Of a DNA stretch of 64,000 nucleotides, positions 53,997-63,449 are shown in pieces. Within the stretch, counting starts at the first letter, position 1, and each line of letters opens with the position of its first letter. The notes beneath the pieces were generated by a model. The model saw only the letters and a list, made by a program, of their open reading frames with translations. It searched no databases and was not told the DNA's origin. The stretch is from Ignavibacteriota bacterium (GTDB lineage Bacteria > Bacteroidota > Ignavibacteria > Kapaibacteriales > UBA2268). The translations under genes and the position numbers were made by a program. The DNA is taken from the NCBI GenBank assembly GCA_020437395.1, contig JAGQWJ010000011.1:1-64000 (forward strand). The letters run 5' to 3'.

Positions 53997-54671
53997 ATGG
54001 GTATATTCACTAGAATGACCGATGTGATTAAGGCAAATATCAATGATTTACTTGACAAGGCCGAAGATCCGGAGAAAATGATCAAACAGATGGTTCTTGA
54101 GATGGAAGAATCTGTTAACAAAGCAACTTTATCTGTTGCACAATCTATTGCGAATGAGAAGCAACTTCAAAGAAGGTTAGAAAAAGAACAAGCTTCAGTA
54201 GCAGATTGGCAATCAAAAGCTGAACAAGCTATAGTTGCTGGTAGAGATGATTTGGCAAAAGCAGCTTTGGAAAAAAAGTTAATAGCTCAGAAAAATGTAA
54301 ACGATTTACAACCTACGTTTGAATCAGCAAAAAACACTGCTGAAAGATTGAAATCGCAATTAGATCAACTTAAAAAGAAATTAGATGAAGCAAGATCAAG
54401 ACAAAATACTTTGATAGCCCGTTCTAATGCCGCAAAAGCAGAAAAACAACTTAACCAAGCTATGAATGGAACTGGAACGGACGCATTCAGTAAGTTCGAA
54501 AAAATGGAAAGTAAAGTCGAGCAAATGGAATCAGAAGCTGAAGCATTCGGAGAGTTAAACAGTTCAGATAGATCATTAGAAGAGGAATTTGCTAATTTAT
54601 CAAATCCAGATGTTGATGATGAATTAGAAAAGCTAAAAGCACAAATTAATAGTAGAGGCAATAATGAATAG
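53997..54671 (+). CDS. pspA: PspA/IM30 family protein
   Basis: A 224-aa coiled-coil membrane-stress protein. The amphipathic start GIFTRMTDVIKANINDLLDK and AEDPEKMIKQMVLEMEESVN are typical. Long heptad helices follow (about 30-150). The family forms ESCRT-III-like assemblies on the inner membrane. There is no pspBC or pspF nearby. It overlaps the YbjN-like gene by 8 bp, indicating joint function. Confidence 0.94.
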   Translation: MGIFTRMTDVIKANINDLLDKAEDPEKMIKQMVLEMEESVNKATLSVAQSIANEKQLQRRLEKEQASVADWQSKAEQAIVAGRDDLAKAALEKKLIAQKNVNDLQPTFESAKNTAERLKSQLDQLKKKLDEARSRQNTLIARSNAAKAEKQLNQAMNGTGTDAFSKFEKMESKVEQMESEAEAFGELNSSDRSLEEEFANLSNPDVDDELEKLKAQINSRGNNE

Positions 54672-55104
54672 TAAACTTGCAGACACTAATCAAAAATTAA
54701 AATCCTTTTTTGAGAATAATTTTAATGAAACTACTTTTTTTGATGAAGAATCATTTATTGTCTCTAAAGGTTCAACTCAAGTTTTAGTAAAAGCTGAGAA
54801 TATCACTGAAGACCATATTGTAATAGATATAATTTCTCACGTTGTAAAAGGTGCGAATGTAGATGATAACCTAAAGAATTTCTTACTAAGAGCAAATTCC
54901 GAATTGAAGTTTGGTGCATTTGGATTACTATTTGATGATACAATTACTTTCCAGCACTCAATTCTAGCAAATGAATTTTCAGAAATTGATTTGAAAAGTT
55001 CAATAAATGCAGTTGCTAGTGTTTCGGACTATTATGATGATATTATTGTAGAAAAATCTGGTGGTAAAAGAGCCCTTGAAGATTTGAACGACGAAGCAAA
55101 CTGA
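54664..55104 (+). CDS. YbjN domain-containing protein (putative)
   Basis: A 146-aa soluble protein with the YbjN/type III chaperone-like plan: an N-terminal helix, strands ITEDHIVIDIISHVVKGANV, and NFLLRANSELKFGAFGLLFD. Families of this fold act as chaperone or sensory regulators. The overlap with pspA suggests it works with it in membrane stress. A terminator follows. Confidence 0.75.
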   Translation: MNSKLADTNQKLKSFFENNFNETTFFDEESFIVSKGSTQVLVKAENITEDHIVIDIISHVVKGANVDDNLKNFLLRANSELKFGAFGLLFDDTITFQHSILANEFSEIDLKSSINAVASVSDYYDDIIVEKSGGKRALEDLNDEAN

Positions 55105-55112
55105 AAATGATT

Positions 55113-55141
55113 AAAGCGATAAACAATTATCGCTTTTTTTT
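55113..55141 (+). terminator. Terminator after the pspA-ybjN pair
   Basis: AAAGCGATAA, loop ACAA, TTATCGCTTT: a 10-bp stem then eight T. The reverse side has only three T, so it acts mainly on the plus strand. It touches the stop of the OmpA gene. Confidence 0.9.
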
Positions 55142-57023
55142 ATTTAATTCTAATCTTAATACTTCTGTTTAAGTATCTTCCTTGTGGGGTTTTTTCGTCA
55201 TATTTATCAGTATTAGTCAATTCTTCAAAGTAAAAGACTTTTGATGTATTATTCTTAATAAATTCAATAGCGTTTGTAGCTCTTTCTTTCGCTATTTTTT
55301 TATTCGCATCTTCTAAGCCAATATTGTCACTATTACCAATAATTTCAATTGTTTTACCCTCTGGTAAATACTCAACCAATTGTTTTAACAAGCTTTTAGT
55401 CTCATCTGAAAGATTAGAACTAGCAAAATCGAACATTAACAATGCTTCAAATTCATCTGTCTTTAGCTCAACTTGTTTTTTGGTAATCCTCTCTAATTTT
55501 ACCTTTTCACTAACATTTACAGTTAATTCTTCATAATTCAATTTGGAGTCAATTGTAAAGTTAAATTTTTCATTTTTCAAATCTTTTATAAATTTTGTAT
55601 TTATTACTTCAGATTTGATTAACTTTTCATGCTCGTTTAAATTATTTTCGAAATAGACATTACCAGTTGTATTCTCAAGTTCTATATTATTATCAATATA
55701 TCCATGTAATAATTCAAAGTCTATTTTCTTAACAAATTCTACAGAATTAGCATTCATCAATTCTATCTCAACTCTTCTGTTCTCTTCTAATCCTTCTTCA
55801 TATTGAATGTTGGTAATAACTTTAGGGTATATATTATATCTTGTTTTTATTCTGTTTTCGGTGATTCCTTTTTCGATAAATATAGCTTTAGTGTTCTTTA
55901 CTCTCTCTTTTGCAAGATTAATATCATTTTTCTCATCTGGACCAGAAGTACTACCTTGAAGTATTATTTCGGATTCTGGGTATTTATTTAGAATCTCCAC
56001 TATCCTATCAAAAATATTATAGTAATCTTCAATTAAGTTTGTTTCATTTGGACCATTTTTATATGATTTTCTTATTTCACTAGAATTTTTATCGAAGAAA
56101 ATTGCTAATACAAGTGGGGGAGATGCAATAAGCTTTTCTCCGATTTCTATATAACTATTTCCATAGTCAAACTTACTGTCCAAAGATAATAGTGGTAATG
56201 GTATAGTTTCAATAGGTAATGGCTGAATTGGAGGTTTTGGTGGTAGTTTAGGAATTATTTCTTTTGGTGATTCAAATGCAAATTTAATCCCAAGTGTTCC
56301 GAACAAACTGTAGGATCTAATTTCTGCATCAGTCAAAAGTGAGTTTATATCGCTTGTTAATCCAATTTTTTGGGTAAAATAAAGATTATGTGCTATTTTC
56401 ATATTATTATATAACGAAGCATTAAAACTAAATATATTAGAACTTAATGTAGTTAATTCCCCTTCTGCATTAATCCGCTCAAAAAAAATCTTATCATCTA
56501 TCTTAAAAGTAGCTTCACTTGGTTTATTAATTACTTCCGTTTGAGTAAATTTTCCGTTTTGTTGAAAATTTATACTTGGTGATAAACTGAAATAGAGTGG
56601 ACCATTGAATAAATCTCTTTTAATGAGTACACTTATATCAAGACCCAAATCAAGTGAATTAAAAACAATATCTAATTGTTTGTTTGTATTTACTAATTCA
56701 ACTTTTTCCGTTTTTAAATTTCTTGCAAATGCAGTATCAATATTATTGAGTAATCCACTTTTAGTCTGATAACCAGCATGTAATCCTATATTTAGAAAAT
56801 CGAGTACTGCATATTCAGCAAATATTCTACCTCTAAGGTTTGTACCATTTCCAGATTCATAACATCCACAGCTTTCTATGCCCTTAAATTCAGTGAAGTT
56901 AGCATCAAAAAGCAATAATCCATAAGTACCTTCAAATCCTACATAATACGGTAATTCTTCAGAATTCGATAGATAGGGATTATTTATTACCAATAAAAGA
57001 ATGAAAGTGAAAAATAATTTCAT
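55140..57023 (-). CDS. Outer-membrane protein with two OmpA-like domains
   Basis: 627 aa. Signal peptide about 1-21, then a ~230-residue beta-barrel-like region (GLHAGYQTKSGL, LGIKFAFES). A Pro-rich linker (PKLPPKPPIQPLPIETIPLP, about 264-283) is followed by two OmpA-type peptidoglycan-binding domains. The first, about 305-430, contains ILQGSTSGPDEKNDINLAKE and LEENRRVEIE. The second, about 530-627, contains MFDFASSNLSDETKSLL, IEIIGNSDNIG and GRYLNRSIKIRI. It probably ties the outer membrane to the cell wall. One base separates it from crcB upstream. Confidence 0.9.
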   Translation of the reverse strand: MKLFFTFILLLVINNPYLSNSEELPYYVGFEGTYGLLLFDANFTEFKGIESCGCYESGNGTNLRGRIFAEYAVLDFLNIGLHAGYQTKSGLLNNIDTAFARNLKTEKVELVNTNKQLDIVFNSLDLGLDISVLIKRDLFNGPLYFSLSPSINFQQNGKFTQTEVINKPSEATFKIDDKIFFERINAEGELTTLSSNIFSFNASLYNNMKIAHNLYFTQKIGLTSDINSLLTDAEIRSYSLFGTLGIKFAFESPKEIIPKLPPKPPIQPLPIETIPLPLLSLDSKFDYGNSYIEIGEKLIASPPLVLAIFFDKNSSEIRKSYKNGPNETNLIEDYYNIFDRIVEILNKYPESEIILQGSTSGPDEKNDINLAKERVKNTKAIFIEKGITENRIKTRYNIYPKVITNIQYEEGLEENRRVEIELMNANSVEFVKKIDFELLHGYIDNNIELENTTGNVYFENNLNEHEKLIKSEVINTKFIKDLKNEKFNFTIDSKLNYEELTVNVSEKVKLERITKKQVELKTDEFEALLMFDFASSNLSDETKSLLKQLVEYLPEGKTIEIIGNSDNIGLEDANKKIAKERATNAIEFIKNNTSKVFYFEELTNTDKYDEKTPQGRYLNRSIKIRIK

Positions 57024-57024
57024 A

Positions 57025-57414
57025 TTAAAAATAGTTTGATATAAATATACCTAGGAATGTAAAAATTAAGGATAATAATACACTTAACACAATATATATT
57101 AAACCAAAAATCAATTCTCCAGACTGTATCAGTTTATAAGCGTCTAAGGAAAAAGACGAAAATGTTGTAAATCCGCCTAAAAAGCCAATCGTAAGAAATA
57201 AATATAAACTGTTACTAACGTTCAAATTATTTCTGAATAAACCATATAGAATACCAATTGCAAAACTACCAACTAAATTAACAACAAATGTACCTATTGG
57301 ATGGGAGCTATCAAGGAAATGATTCATTGCTTTTTCGCCGAGAATTATAACCAAATAACGCATTAGTGACCCAAATCCACCTCCAAGAAAAATGAAAAAT
57401 AAGTCAGAAATCAT
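57025..57414 (-). CDS. crcB: Fluoride efflux channel CrcB/Fluc
   Basis: A 129-aa four-helix membrane protein. Signatures are GGGFGSLMRYLVI, HPIGTFVVNLVGSFAIGILYG and TIGFLGGFTTFSSFSLDAYKL with the key Phe residues and Na+-site Thr/Gly. Length is normal for the dimeric channel. It comes just before the OmpA gene on the same strand. No fluoride riboswitch was seen in the 115 bp upstream. Confidence 0.95.
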   Translation of the reverse strand: MISDLFFIFLGGGFGSLMRYLVIILGEKAMNHFLDSSHPIGTFVVNLVGSFAIGILYGLFRNNLNVSNSLYLFLTIGFLGGFTTFSSFSLDAYKLIQSGELIFGLIYIVLSVLLSLIFTFLGIFISNYF

Positions 57415-57529
57415 TATAAACCTATCTGTTTTTATTAATTATTTACATCTACATTTATAATTTATCAAAAATTCTTCTTAATTTTACAATCTTATTCTAG
57501 TGTGCTAAAAACTAAATTGAGGTTAAACC

Positions 57530-58549
57530 ATGAAAGTATTAAAAATAGTAGTGATTGCAATCGCTATTATATTAGGACTTTTTATTCTTGTAGGATTATT
57601 CTTACCAAGCTCTATGTCAATTGAGAAATCAATTGTTATCGATACTCCACCCAATGTTCCATATAGCCAAGTGACTAATCTGAGGAATATGCCTAAATGG
57701 GATCCATGGTCAAATATTGATAGTACTATGGAAACTACTTATGATGGTCCAATAGCTGGTCTTGGAGCTAAAAGATCATGGAAAAGTACTAGTGACCAAG
57801 TAGGTACTGGTTCAATGACTATTACCAAAGATGATCCTTTCACTTTCGTAGAAGCAGAACTCGATTTTGGTGATCAAGGGTTAGCAAATTCTTATTATAA
57901 ATTCGAGGAAATAGAACCTGGGAAAACAAAAGTTACTTGGGGCTTTAATAGTGATATAGAAATACCAATATTTGGTGGTTACTTGGCTATGATGATGGGA
58001 CCAATGGTAGAGAAAGAATATGTCAAAGGGTTAGAAAGTTTAAAAAAATTATCTGAATCAATTGAAAATAAATTAGATGTTTCGGATAAGAAATTCTCTA
58101 TCGAAGAAGTGGAGTCTAGTAATGTTATTTGTATTTCTACTAAAACTGTTCCAACAGATAATAATCTATCAGAAAAAATGGCAAAAGCTTACGGTCAATT
58201 AGTAACTAATATACAAGTAAATGGTATGGAAATGTCTGGTCCGCCGATAACTATTACTACTAAATGGGAAGAAAATGAATATGAATTTGATAATTGTATC
58301 CCTATAGAAAATTTGAAAGGAGATTTATCAGCTGGTGTATTCAAAACAGAAACATATTCAGGAACTGCCATTAAGGTTGAACACGTTGGTTCTTATGCAA
58401 ATATGAATAATTCTTATGATGTTATTTTAGCATATATTTCGCAGTTAGGACTTGAGATTGTAGGTAATCCTTGGGAAGTTTATATTAGTGATCCTTCAAA
58501 TACACCTGAAGATAAACTACTGACAAACATATATTTCCCGGTTAAGTAA
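57530..58549 (+). CDS. Membrane-anchored SRPBCC domain protein with GyrI-like domain
   Basis: 339 aa. One N-terminal membrane helix (about 5-27), then an SRPBCC/polyketide-cyclase-like domain (about 30-165: SIEKSIVIDTPPNVPYSQVT, WDPWSNID, TKVTWGFNSDI). The C-terminal half (about 187-339) is a GyrI-like/AraC effector-binding-type small-molecule domain (NPWEVYISDPSNTPEDKLLT). This combination is found in other bacteria; ligand and role are unknown. It is divergent from crcB and precedes pdxB by 37 bp. Confidence 0.87.
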   Translation: MKVLKIVVIAIAIILGLFILVGLFLPSSMSIEKSIVIDTPPNVPYSQVTNLRNMPKWDPWSNIDSTMETTYDGPIAGLGAKRSWKSTSDQVGTGSMTITKDDPFTFVEAELDFGDQGLANSYYKFEEIEPGKTKVTWGFNSDIEIPIFGGYLAMMMGPMVEKEYVKGLESLKKLSESIENKLDVSDKKFSIEEVESSNVICISTKTVPTDNNLSEKMAKAYGQLVTNIQVNGMEMSGPPITITTKWEENEYEFDNCIPIENLKGDLSAGVFKTETYSGTAIKVEHVGSYANMNNSYDVILAYISQLGLEIVGNPWEVYISDPSNTPEDKLLTNIYFPVK

Positions 58550-58586
58550 AACAATTTGTAGAAGCTCCAAAAGATATGGATTTAAA

Positions 58587-59654
58587 ATGAATATTGCAGT
58601 TGATTCTAACATTGTTTTCCTTAAGAAAACTTTGGAATTTGACTTTAACGTAATAAGTTTTGATGGGGGAGAATTAAATTCAGATTTCTTGATTGAGAAT
58701 AAAATTGAAATACTTTTTGTGCGATCAACTACTGATTGTAACGAAACCCTATTAAATAACACGAAAGTTAAATTCGTTGGGACAGCAACTGCTGGAATTG
58801 ATAACCTCGATTTAGACTACCTAGAAAGTAATAATATCAAATGGACAAACGCTGCTGGTTCCAACTCTATTTCTGTTGCGGAATTTGTCACTCTATCTAT
58901 TCAATCATGGTTAATAGTGAACTTATTTGATATTACTAATATGAAAATCGGAATTATAGGATTTGGTAATATTGGGAAGAAAGTAGGAAAAATATTCGAA
59001 AAATATTCTAAGAGTATTCTAGTTTCAGATCCATTTGTTAAGGATGTAAGCATAAAAAATACTCAAATAAGAAATCTTGAAGAAGTATTAAGTGAATCAG
59101 ATATAATAACTTTCCATGTACCATTGATAAAGAATGGGAATCATCCCACATTCAATATCTTGGGCTCACATAATATTGATTTGGTAAAAAAAACTACGTT
59201 AATTGTTAATACATCAAGAGGAGGGGTAATCGATGAAAATTCTCTATTACAGAATATTAGTTCTAAAAATTTGATTTTTGATGTATGGGAAAATGAACCG
59301 AATATTGACACAGAATTTGCTTCCAAATTATTTCTATCCACTCCTCATATAGCCGGTCATTCATTTGAAGGGAAATTACGTGGTACATTAATGATGATTG
59401 AACAATTAGAAAATTACTTAGGTGTAAATATCGATAAGTCGGAAATTATGAAGGAAATGAATAAATCTACAAAAAAGGAATTAAGTAAACTAAGTTTCTT
59501 TGAATTGTATGATAGATTAAAAAATAATCTTCAATTGTCTGAAACTAATAATCAATTTAAAAGGATTTTAGAGAATTTTGATTCAGGGAAATTTAATAAT
59601 TTGAGAAAAAATTATCCAAAGCATAATGAAACTTTATCCGAGAATTCATTTTAA
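58587..59654 (+). CDS. pdxB: Erythronate-4-phosphate dehydrogenase
   Basis: A 355-aa D-2-hydroxyacid dehydrogenase that acts in pyridoxal phosphate synthesis (DXP-dependent route). Features are the PdxB N-terminus MNIAVDSNIVF, VGTATAGIDNLDLDYLESN, WTNAAGSNSISVAEFV, NAD motif IGIIGFGNIGKKVG at about 125-138, NTSRGGVIDENSLL and STPHIAGHSFEGKLRGT. The end is the shorter PdxB dimerization region. It overlaps a convergent lipoprotein gene by 9 bp. No pdxA/pdxJ is seen. Confidence 0.9.
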   Translation: MNIAVDSNIVFLKKTLEFDFNVISFDGGELNSDFLIENKIEILFVRSTTDCNETLLNNTKVKFVGTATAGIDNLDLDYLESNNIKWTNAAGSNSISVAEFVTLSIQSWLIVNLFDITNMKIGIIGFGNIGKKVGKIFEKYSKSILVSDPFVKDVSIKNTQIRNLEEVLSESDIITFHVPLIKNGNHPTFNILGSHNIDLVKKTTLIVNTSRGGVIDENSLLQNISSKNLIFDVWENEPNIDTEFASKLFLSTPHIAGHSFEGKLRGTLMMIEQLENYLGVNIDKSEIMKEMNKSTKKELSKLSFFELYDRLKNNLQLSETNNQFKRILENFDSGKFNNLRKNYPKHNETLSENSF

Positions 59655-60248
59655 TGTATTACAATTTGCTAATTTAATATAGATTGACTTTGGAAAATCC
59701 TTTTTCAATTTATCAAAATACCACTGAGCAGTATTTTCATCATTCAATGCACATAATAAATGTCCTTGTCTCAATAGGATTCTCTGTTTTAAGTTATCAC
59801 TCAAATTATTGTTCATAATATCATTAAGCAAATTGTTTGCTAACTTGTATTCATTATTCACAATAAGACACTCAGCACTATAGAAAACAGATTCAAAATA
59901 GAGAGAATCCTTTTCTTTTAAAGTTTCTTGAAGAATAGCAAATTTGCTACACGCTTCATCATATTTTCCTGAATTAAATAGATATATAGCTGAATCCAAT
60001 TCTACACTAAGCGAAATTCTTCTATTGTTTTTGCTTTCTTCAATATAGATAGGAGGTAATTTGATGATAAGTGTATCATCGGCATAAGATTGACCTGCAG
60101 ATGCAGATTCATTTGTCCCTACTTCTGTCTGATTGTTAGTTGCTGTGCTTCTATTAGATTCATTATCTGCACTTCTAGTCATATAGCGGTTTCTTACAGG
60201 TGAGCAAGCAACAAATATTAAAAAGAATATAATGTAAATATATTTCAT
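59646..60248 (-). CDS. Lipoprotein with tetratricopeptide-like repeats
   Basis: A 200-aa lipoprotein; lipobox FVAC with Cys15, then a Ser/Asn/Thr-rich linker. The C-terminal half has helical repeats ELDSAIYLFNSGKYDEACSK, SAECLIVNNEYKLANNLL and HLLCALNDENTAQWYFDKL, fitting TPR-like folds as in outer-membrane assembly lipoproteins. The function is unknown. It follows mraY by 6 bp, which may mean co-transcription with cell-wall genes. Confidence 0.82.
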   Translation of the reverse strand: MKYIYIIFFLIFVACSPVRNRYMTRSADNESNRSTATNNQTEVGTNESASAGQSYADDTLIIKLPPIYIEESKNNRRISLSVELDSAIYLFNSGKYDEACSKFAILQETLKEKDSLYFESVFYSAECLIVNNEYKLANNLLNDIMNNNLSDNLKQRILLRQGHLLCALNDENTAQWYFDKLKKDFPKSIYIKLANCNTLK

Positions 60249-60254
60249 TTTTGA

Positions 60255-61385
60255 TTATCTTACCTTAAACGTAGCCATAGTTATGATAGCCAAAATAATA
60301 CCAACAATGTAGAAACGTGTAACAATTTTAGATTCATGTATTCCAGTTTTCTCAAAATGATGATGAAGTGGTGCTATTCTGAAAATTCTTTTGCCAACCC
60401 CAGTCTTCTTTTTTGTATATCTAAAGTAAGTTACTTGTATAATAACTGATAATGCCTCAGCAAAAAAAAGTCCACCTAATATAGGTAATAAGAACTCTTT
60501 CTTAATTAATATAATCAATGCTCCTATAGCTCCACCTAAAGCTAAAGAACCCGTATCTCCCATAAAAACTTGTGCAGGATATGAGTTATACCAAAGAAAT
60601 CCTATTCCTGCTCCGATGAGTGCTGCTGTAAATATAGTCAATTCACCAGAACCTTGAATGAACATTATATTAAGATAATTTGCAAAAAAAGTATTTCCTG
60701 AAAAATAGGATAGAAGTGCCAATGTTAAACCTACTATGCTTACTGTTCCTATTGCTAAACCGTCTAAACCATCAGTAAGATTTACTGCGTTTGATGTAGC
60801 AGTTATTATAAAAACGACCATAGGAATGTAGAGTATTCCAAAATTAAAATTCAAATCCTTCGAAAAGGGAACAGTTGTCAATGTATTTATTTTTTCAAAT
60901 CCTGAAGAATAAATTTCTGGGAAAAAATATATAGTGGAGCCAAGAATTAGACCAATTGTTACTTGACCCAATATTTTGTACCTTCCAACCAATCCTTTGG
61001 GCAATTTTTTTATAACTTTTAGATAATCGTCGAGAAAGCCTACTCCACCTAACCAAGCTGTTACTAATACGGCCATAGCAACAAACATATTTGTCATATC
61101 TGCCCATAATATACTCGGTATTAATAATGAGGAAAGGACTATCAGACCGCCCATTGTAGGAGTACCTGCCTTATTCAAATGCAGCCCTTTGTCCATCAAT
61201 TCAGACTTTGCTTGTTCACCGATTTGCATTTTTTTTAGCTTAGAAATTATCTTCGGACCAATAAAAAAACTGATGACCATTGCCGTAATTGCTGCTGCTG
61301 CTGCTCTGAAAGTAATAAATTGGAAAACTCCAAACCCAGGTGGGTCAAAAGTATTATGTATCCATTCTGCAAGGAAATATAACAT
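60255..61385 (-). CDS. mraY: Phospho-N-acetylmuramoyl-pentapeptide transferase
   Basis: A 376-aa ten-helix inner-membrane enzyme that makes lipid I in peptidoglycan synthesis. Signatures are LNKAGTPTMGGLIVL, GFLDDYLKVIKK (catalytic Asp pair), NAVNLTDGLDGLAIG, GFLWYNSYPAQVFMGDTGSL and IAPLHHHFEKTG. Length is normal. It lies 82 bp after murF; the rest of the dcw cluster (murE, murD, ftsW, murG) is not here. Confidence 0.98.
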   Translation of the reverse strand: MLYFLAEWIHNTFDPPGFGVFQFITFRAAAAAITAMVISFFIGPKIISKLKKMQIGEQAKSELMDKGLHLNKAGTPTMGGLIVLSSLLIPSILWADMTNMFVAMAVLVTAWLGGVGFLDDYLKVIKKLPKGLVGRYKILGQVTIGLILGSTIYFFPEIYSSGFEKINTLTTVPFSKDLNFNFGILYIPMVVFIITATSNAVNLTDGLDGLAIGTVSIVGLTLALLSYFSGNTFFANYLNIMFIQGSGELTIFTAALIGAGIGFLWYNSYPAQVFMGDTGSLALGGAIGALIILIKKEFLLPILGGLFFAEALSVIIQVTYFRYTKKKTGVGKRIFRIAPLHHHFEKTGIHESKIVTRFYIVGIILAIITMATFKVR

Positions 61386-61467
61386 CTATGTAATATGCTG
61401 CTTAATTGAAATGATAACAAATATAATAATAAATTTTTAAAAACTACTAATTTAATAAGAAATAAAG

Positions 61468-62853
61468 CTATCTAGATTTCAAACTATCAATTACAACTTC
61501 CAATCTCATACCTCTGGAACCTTTTATAAGAATTGTACATTTATCTGAAATTCCTTTTAGTTTATCCGTAATATCTTCTTTATTGTTAAAATGTTCACTG
61601 TTAACTGTCATATCTAAGTTCTTGTAGATATTACCAAATAAATAAACTTCATCGGCTATATTCGAAGCATAATTGAGTATTTCTCTGTGTTCTAATATAC
61701 TATTTTCGCCTAATTCCAGCATATCACCCAATACTGCAATTTTCTTATTGTCAAATAATTTTAAAGTGTTAAGTGCTACTAATACAGAATCAGGATTTGC
61801 ATTATAACAATCATTTATAATTGTTTTATTATCAATTTTTTCAATTAACATTCTACCATAACTATTAGTAGAATCTGGCTCGTATGAATCCAAAGCTTTA
61901 ATTATATTTTCTTTATCTTCACCTAAATCAATCGCAACTGCAATTGCCGCCGCCGCATTAATTGCCTGTATTTTACCGACTATACCTTTTAATTTTACTT
62001 TGAAATTGATTTCGTTATATGTTTTCACATTAATAGTTGGGTGTAATTCTTCATCTAAATCTATGCTATATGTCAAGTGCATACCTTCTTGTTGCCCATA
62101 CACATATTTATTCTCCAACAAGTTAGCGTACTTACTTAAAATTTTATCGTCATAGTTAATAAATGATTTCTTGTTGAATTTTCTAAGATGTCCGAATAAG
62201 AAAGTCTCTTCCATCTCAACTCCGAATAGATCGACTAACTTTTCAAGGTGTTCTTTTCCAATATTAGTAATAAGTCCATGTGTTGGCTCTATTAATTCGG
62301 ATAAATAAGCAATTTCTCCAGGTTCATTTGTCCCAATCTCTAGCACCGCAACGTCATAGCTTTTGTCTAAGCAAAAAAGCATCAAAGGAACGCCAAGTTG
62401 ATTGTTGTAATTTTTATAAGTCCTTAATACTTTATTATCTACGGATAAAATATGAGAAAGTATTTCTTTGGTAGTAGTTTTTCCGTTAGAGCCACCTATA
62501 GCTACAATAGGTAATTCAAATCTTTTCCTATGAAAATTAGCTAGCAAACCAATTCCTTTGAGTGTATCGTCAACAATTAATAAAGGTAGTCCTTCTAATT
62601 TTGTTTTATTCTCATTATAATATTCATTATCCACAAGAGATAAAATTGCACCTTTATCAAAAGCTTCTATAATTAATGTGTTTCCGTTTAAATTTTCACC
62701 CTTCAATGGAACAAATAGATTGCCATCGTTTATTTTTCTAGTATCTATACTGACACCAGTAACTATTACATCATCTTCAATATTTATTGCATTTTTTGAG
62801 TTGAATATTAATTTCAATTCATATCCACTAAATTGTGCCTTGTTTTCTATCAT
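61468..62853 (-). CDS. murF: UDP-N-acetylmuramoyl-tripeptide--D-alanyl-D-alanine ligase
   Basis: A 461-aa ATP ligase that adds D-Ala-D-Ala to the peptidoglycan precursor. Signatures are TGVSIDTRKINDGNLFVPLKG, the P-loop IGGSNGKTTTKEILS at about 118-132, EIGTNEPGEI, TNIGKEHLEKL, NDCYNANPDS and AVLGDMLELGENS. Length is normal. It is upstream of mraY, the usual order. Confidence 0.97.
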   Translation of the reverse strand: MIENKAQFSGYELKLIFNSKNAINIEDDVIVTGVSIDTRKINDGNLFVPLKGENLNGNTLIIEAFDKGAILSLVDNEYYNENKTKLEGLPLLIVDDTLKGIGLLANFHRKRFELPIVAIGGSNGKTTTKEILSHILSVDNKVLRTYKNYNNQLGVPLMLFCLDKSYDVAVLEIGTNEPGEIAYLSELIEPTHGLITNIGKEHLEKLVDLFGVEMEETFLFGHLRKFNKKSFINYDDKILSKYANLLENKYVYGQQEGMHLTYSIDLDEELHPTINVKTYNEINFKVKLKGIVGKIQAINAAAAIAVAIDLGEDKENIIKALDSYEPDSTNSYGRMLIEKIDNKTIINDCYNANPDSVLVALNTLKLFDNKKIAVLGDMLELGENSILEHREILNYASNIADEVYLFGNIYKNLDMTVNSEHFNNKEDITDKLKGISDKCTILIKGSRGMRLEVVIDSLKSR

Positions 62854-62902
62854 TTTTCTAAATCTGTTTATAATTATTTTTCAAATATAAGGTATAAAAT
62901 AA

Positions 62903-62910
62903 TATATTTG
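62903..62910 (+). promoter_or_regulatory. Candidate -7 element for the small membrane protein gene
   Basis: TATATTTG is an exact TAnnTTTG match 20 bases before the ATG at 62931. A weak T-rich -33 region lies near 62877-62881, in the divergent gap shared with murF. Confidence 0.4.
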
Positions 62911-62930
62911 CTTTTCTAAATCTGAATTTT

Positions 62931-63449
62931 ATGAATCGAATTTCTAAATATCTTAATTCATTTGCAATAGTAAGTATTTTATTGTGGATTGGCTCTTCTG
63001 TAATAAGAAGTTCAATTGGTTTTTCACTATTCAAAGTTAAAGATCAGTTTACAATGCGAAACAATATTGATATGTCTGAATTATACTATACTATAAACAC
63101 TTATATCAATATTACATTCTATGTTGATTTATTCTATTTACTTTCCTTACTATTTATAACATTACTTTTAATATTTAATTTCAAATACCTGAAAAAATAC
63201 GGATGGTTATTTATATCAATAGTTTTGTTTTATATCTTTTCAATTCCAGAATTATATTTGATATTGAATGATGTAGATTTGTATTATTATAATCTTAAAT
63301 CAATTAATAATACAATCTCTAATGGAAGTTTGCATTTGTTCAAACAACGATTTATACTTGATACATTTAAAATAATTCAACCAATGTCATTCCTATCTCA
63401 TCTTGCAATAGCATTCTTTATGATTTTAAAGCCCCTAGAAAAGAAATGA
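62931..63449 (+). CDS. Small multi-pass membrane protein of unknown function
   Basis: A 172-aa, very hydrophobic protein with about four membrane helices: residues 10-30 (SFAIVSILLWIGSSVI), 60-82 (DLFYLLSLLFITLLLIFNF), 90-112 (LFISIVLFYIFSIPELYLIL) and 150-168 (MSFLSHLAIAFFMIL). Tyr/Asn are frequent. No family recognised. It overlaps the next small gene by 4 bp (ATGA), so they are coupled. Confidence 0.78.
   Translation: MNRISKYLNSFAIVSILLWIGSSVIRSSIGFSLFKVKDQFTMRNNIDMSELYYTINTYINITFYVDLFYLLSLLFITLLLIFNFKYLKKYGWLFISIVLFYIFSIPELYLILNDVDLYYYNLKSINNTISNGSLHLFKQRFILDTFKIIQPMSFLSHLAIAFFMILKPLEKK

Noticed and set aside
57415-57529. Possible fluoride riboswitch before crcB
   Set aside because: No GC-rich pseudoknot-like core resembling the fluoride aptamer was seen in this AT-rich gap.
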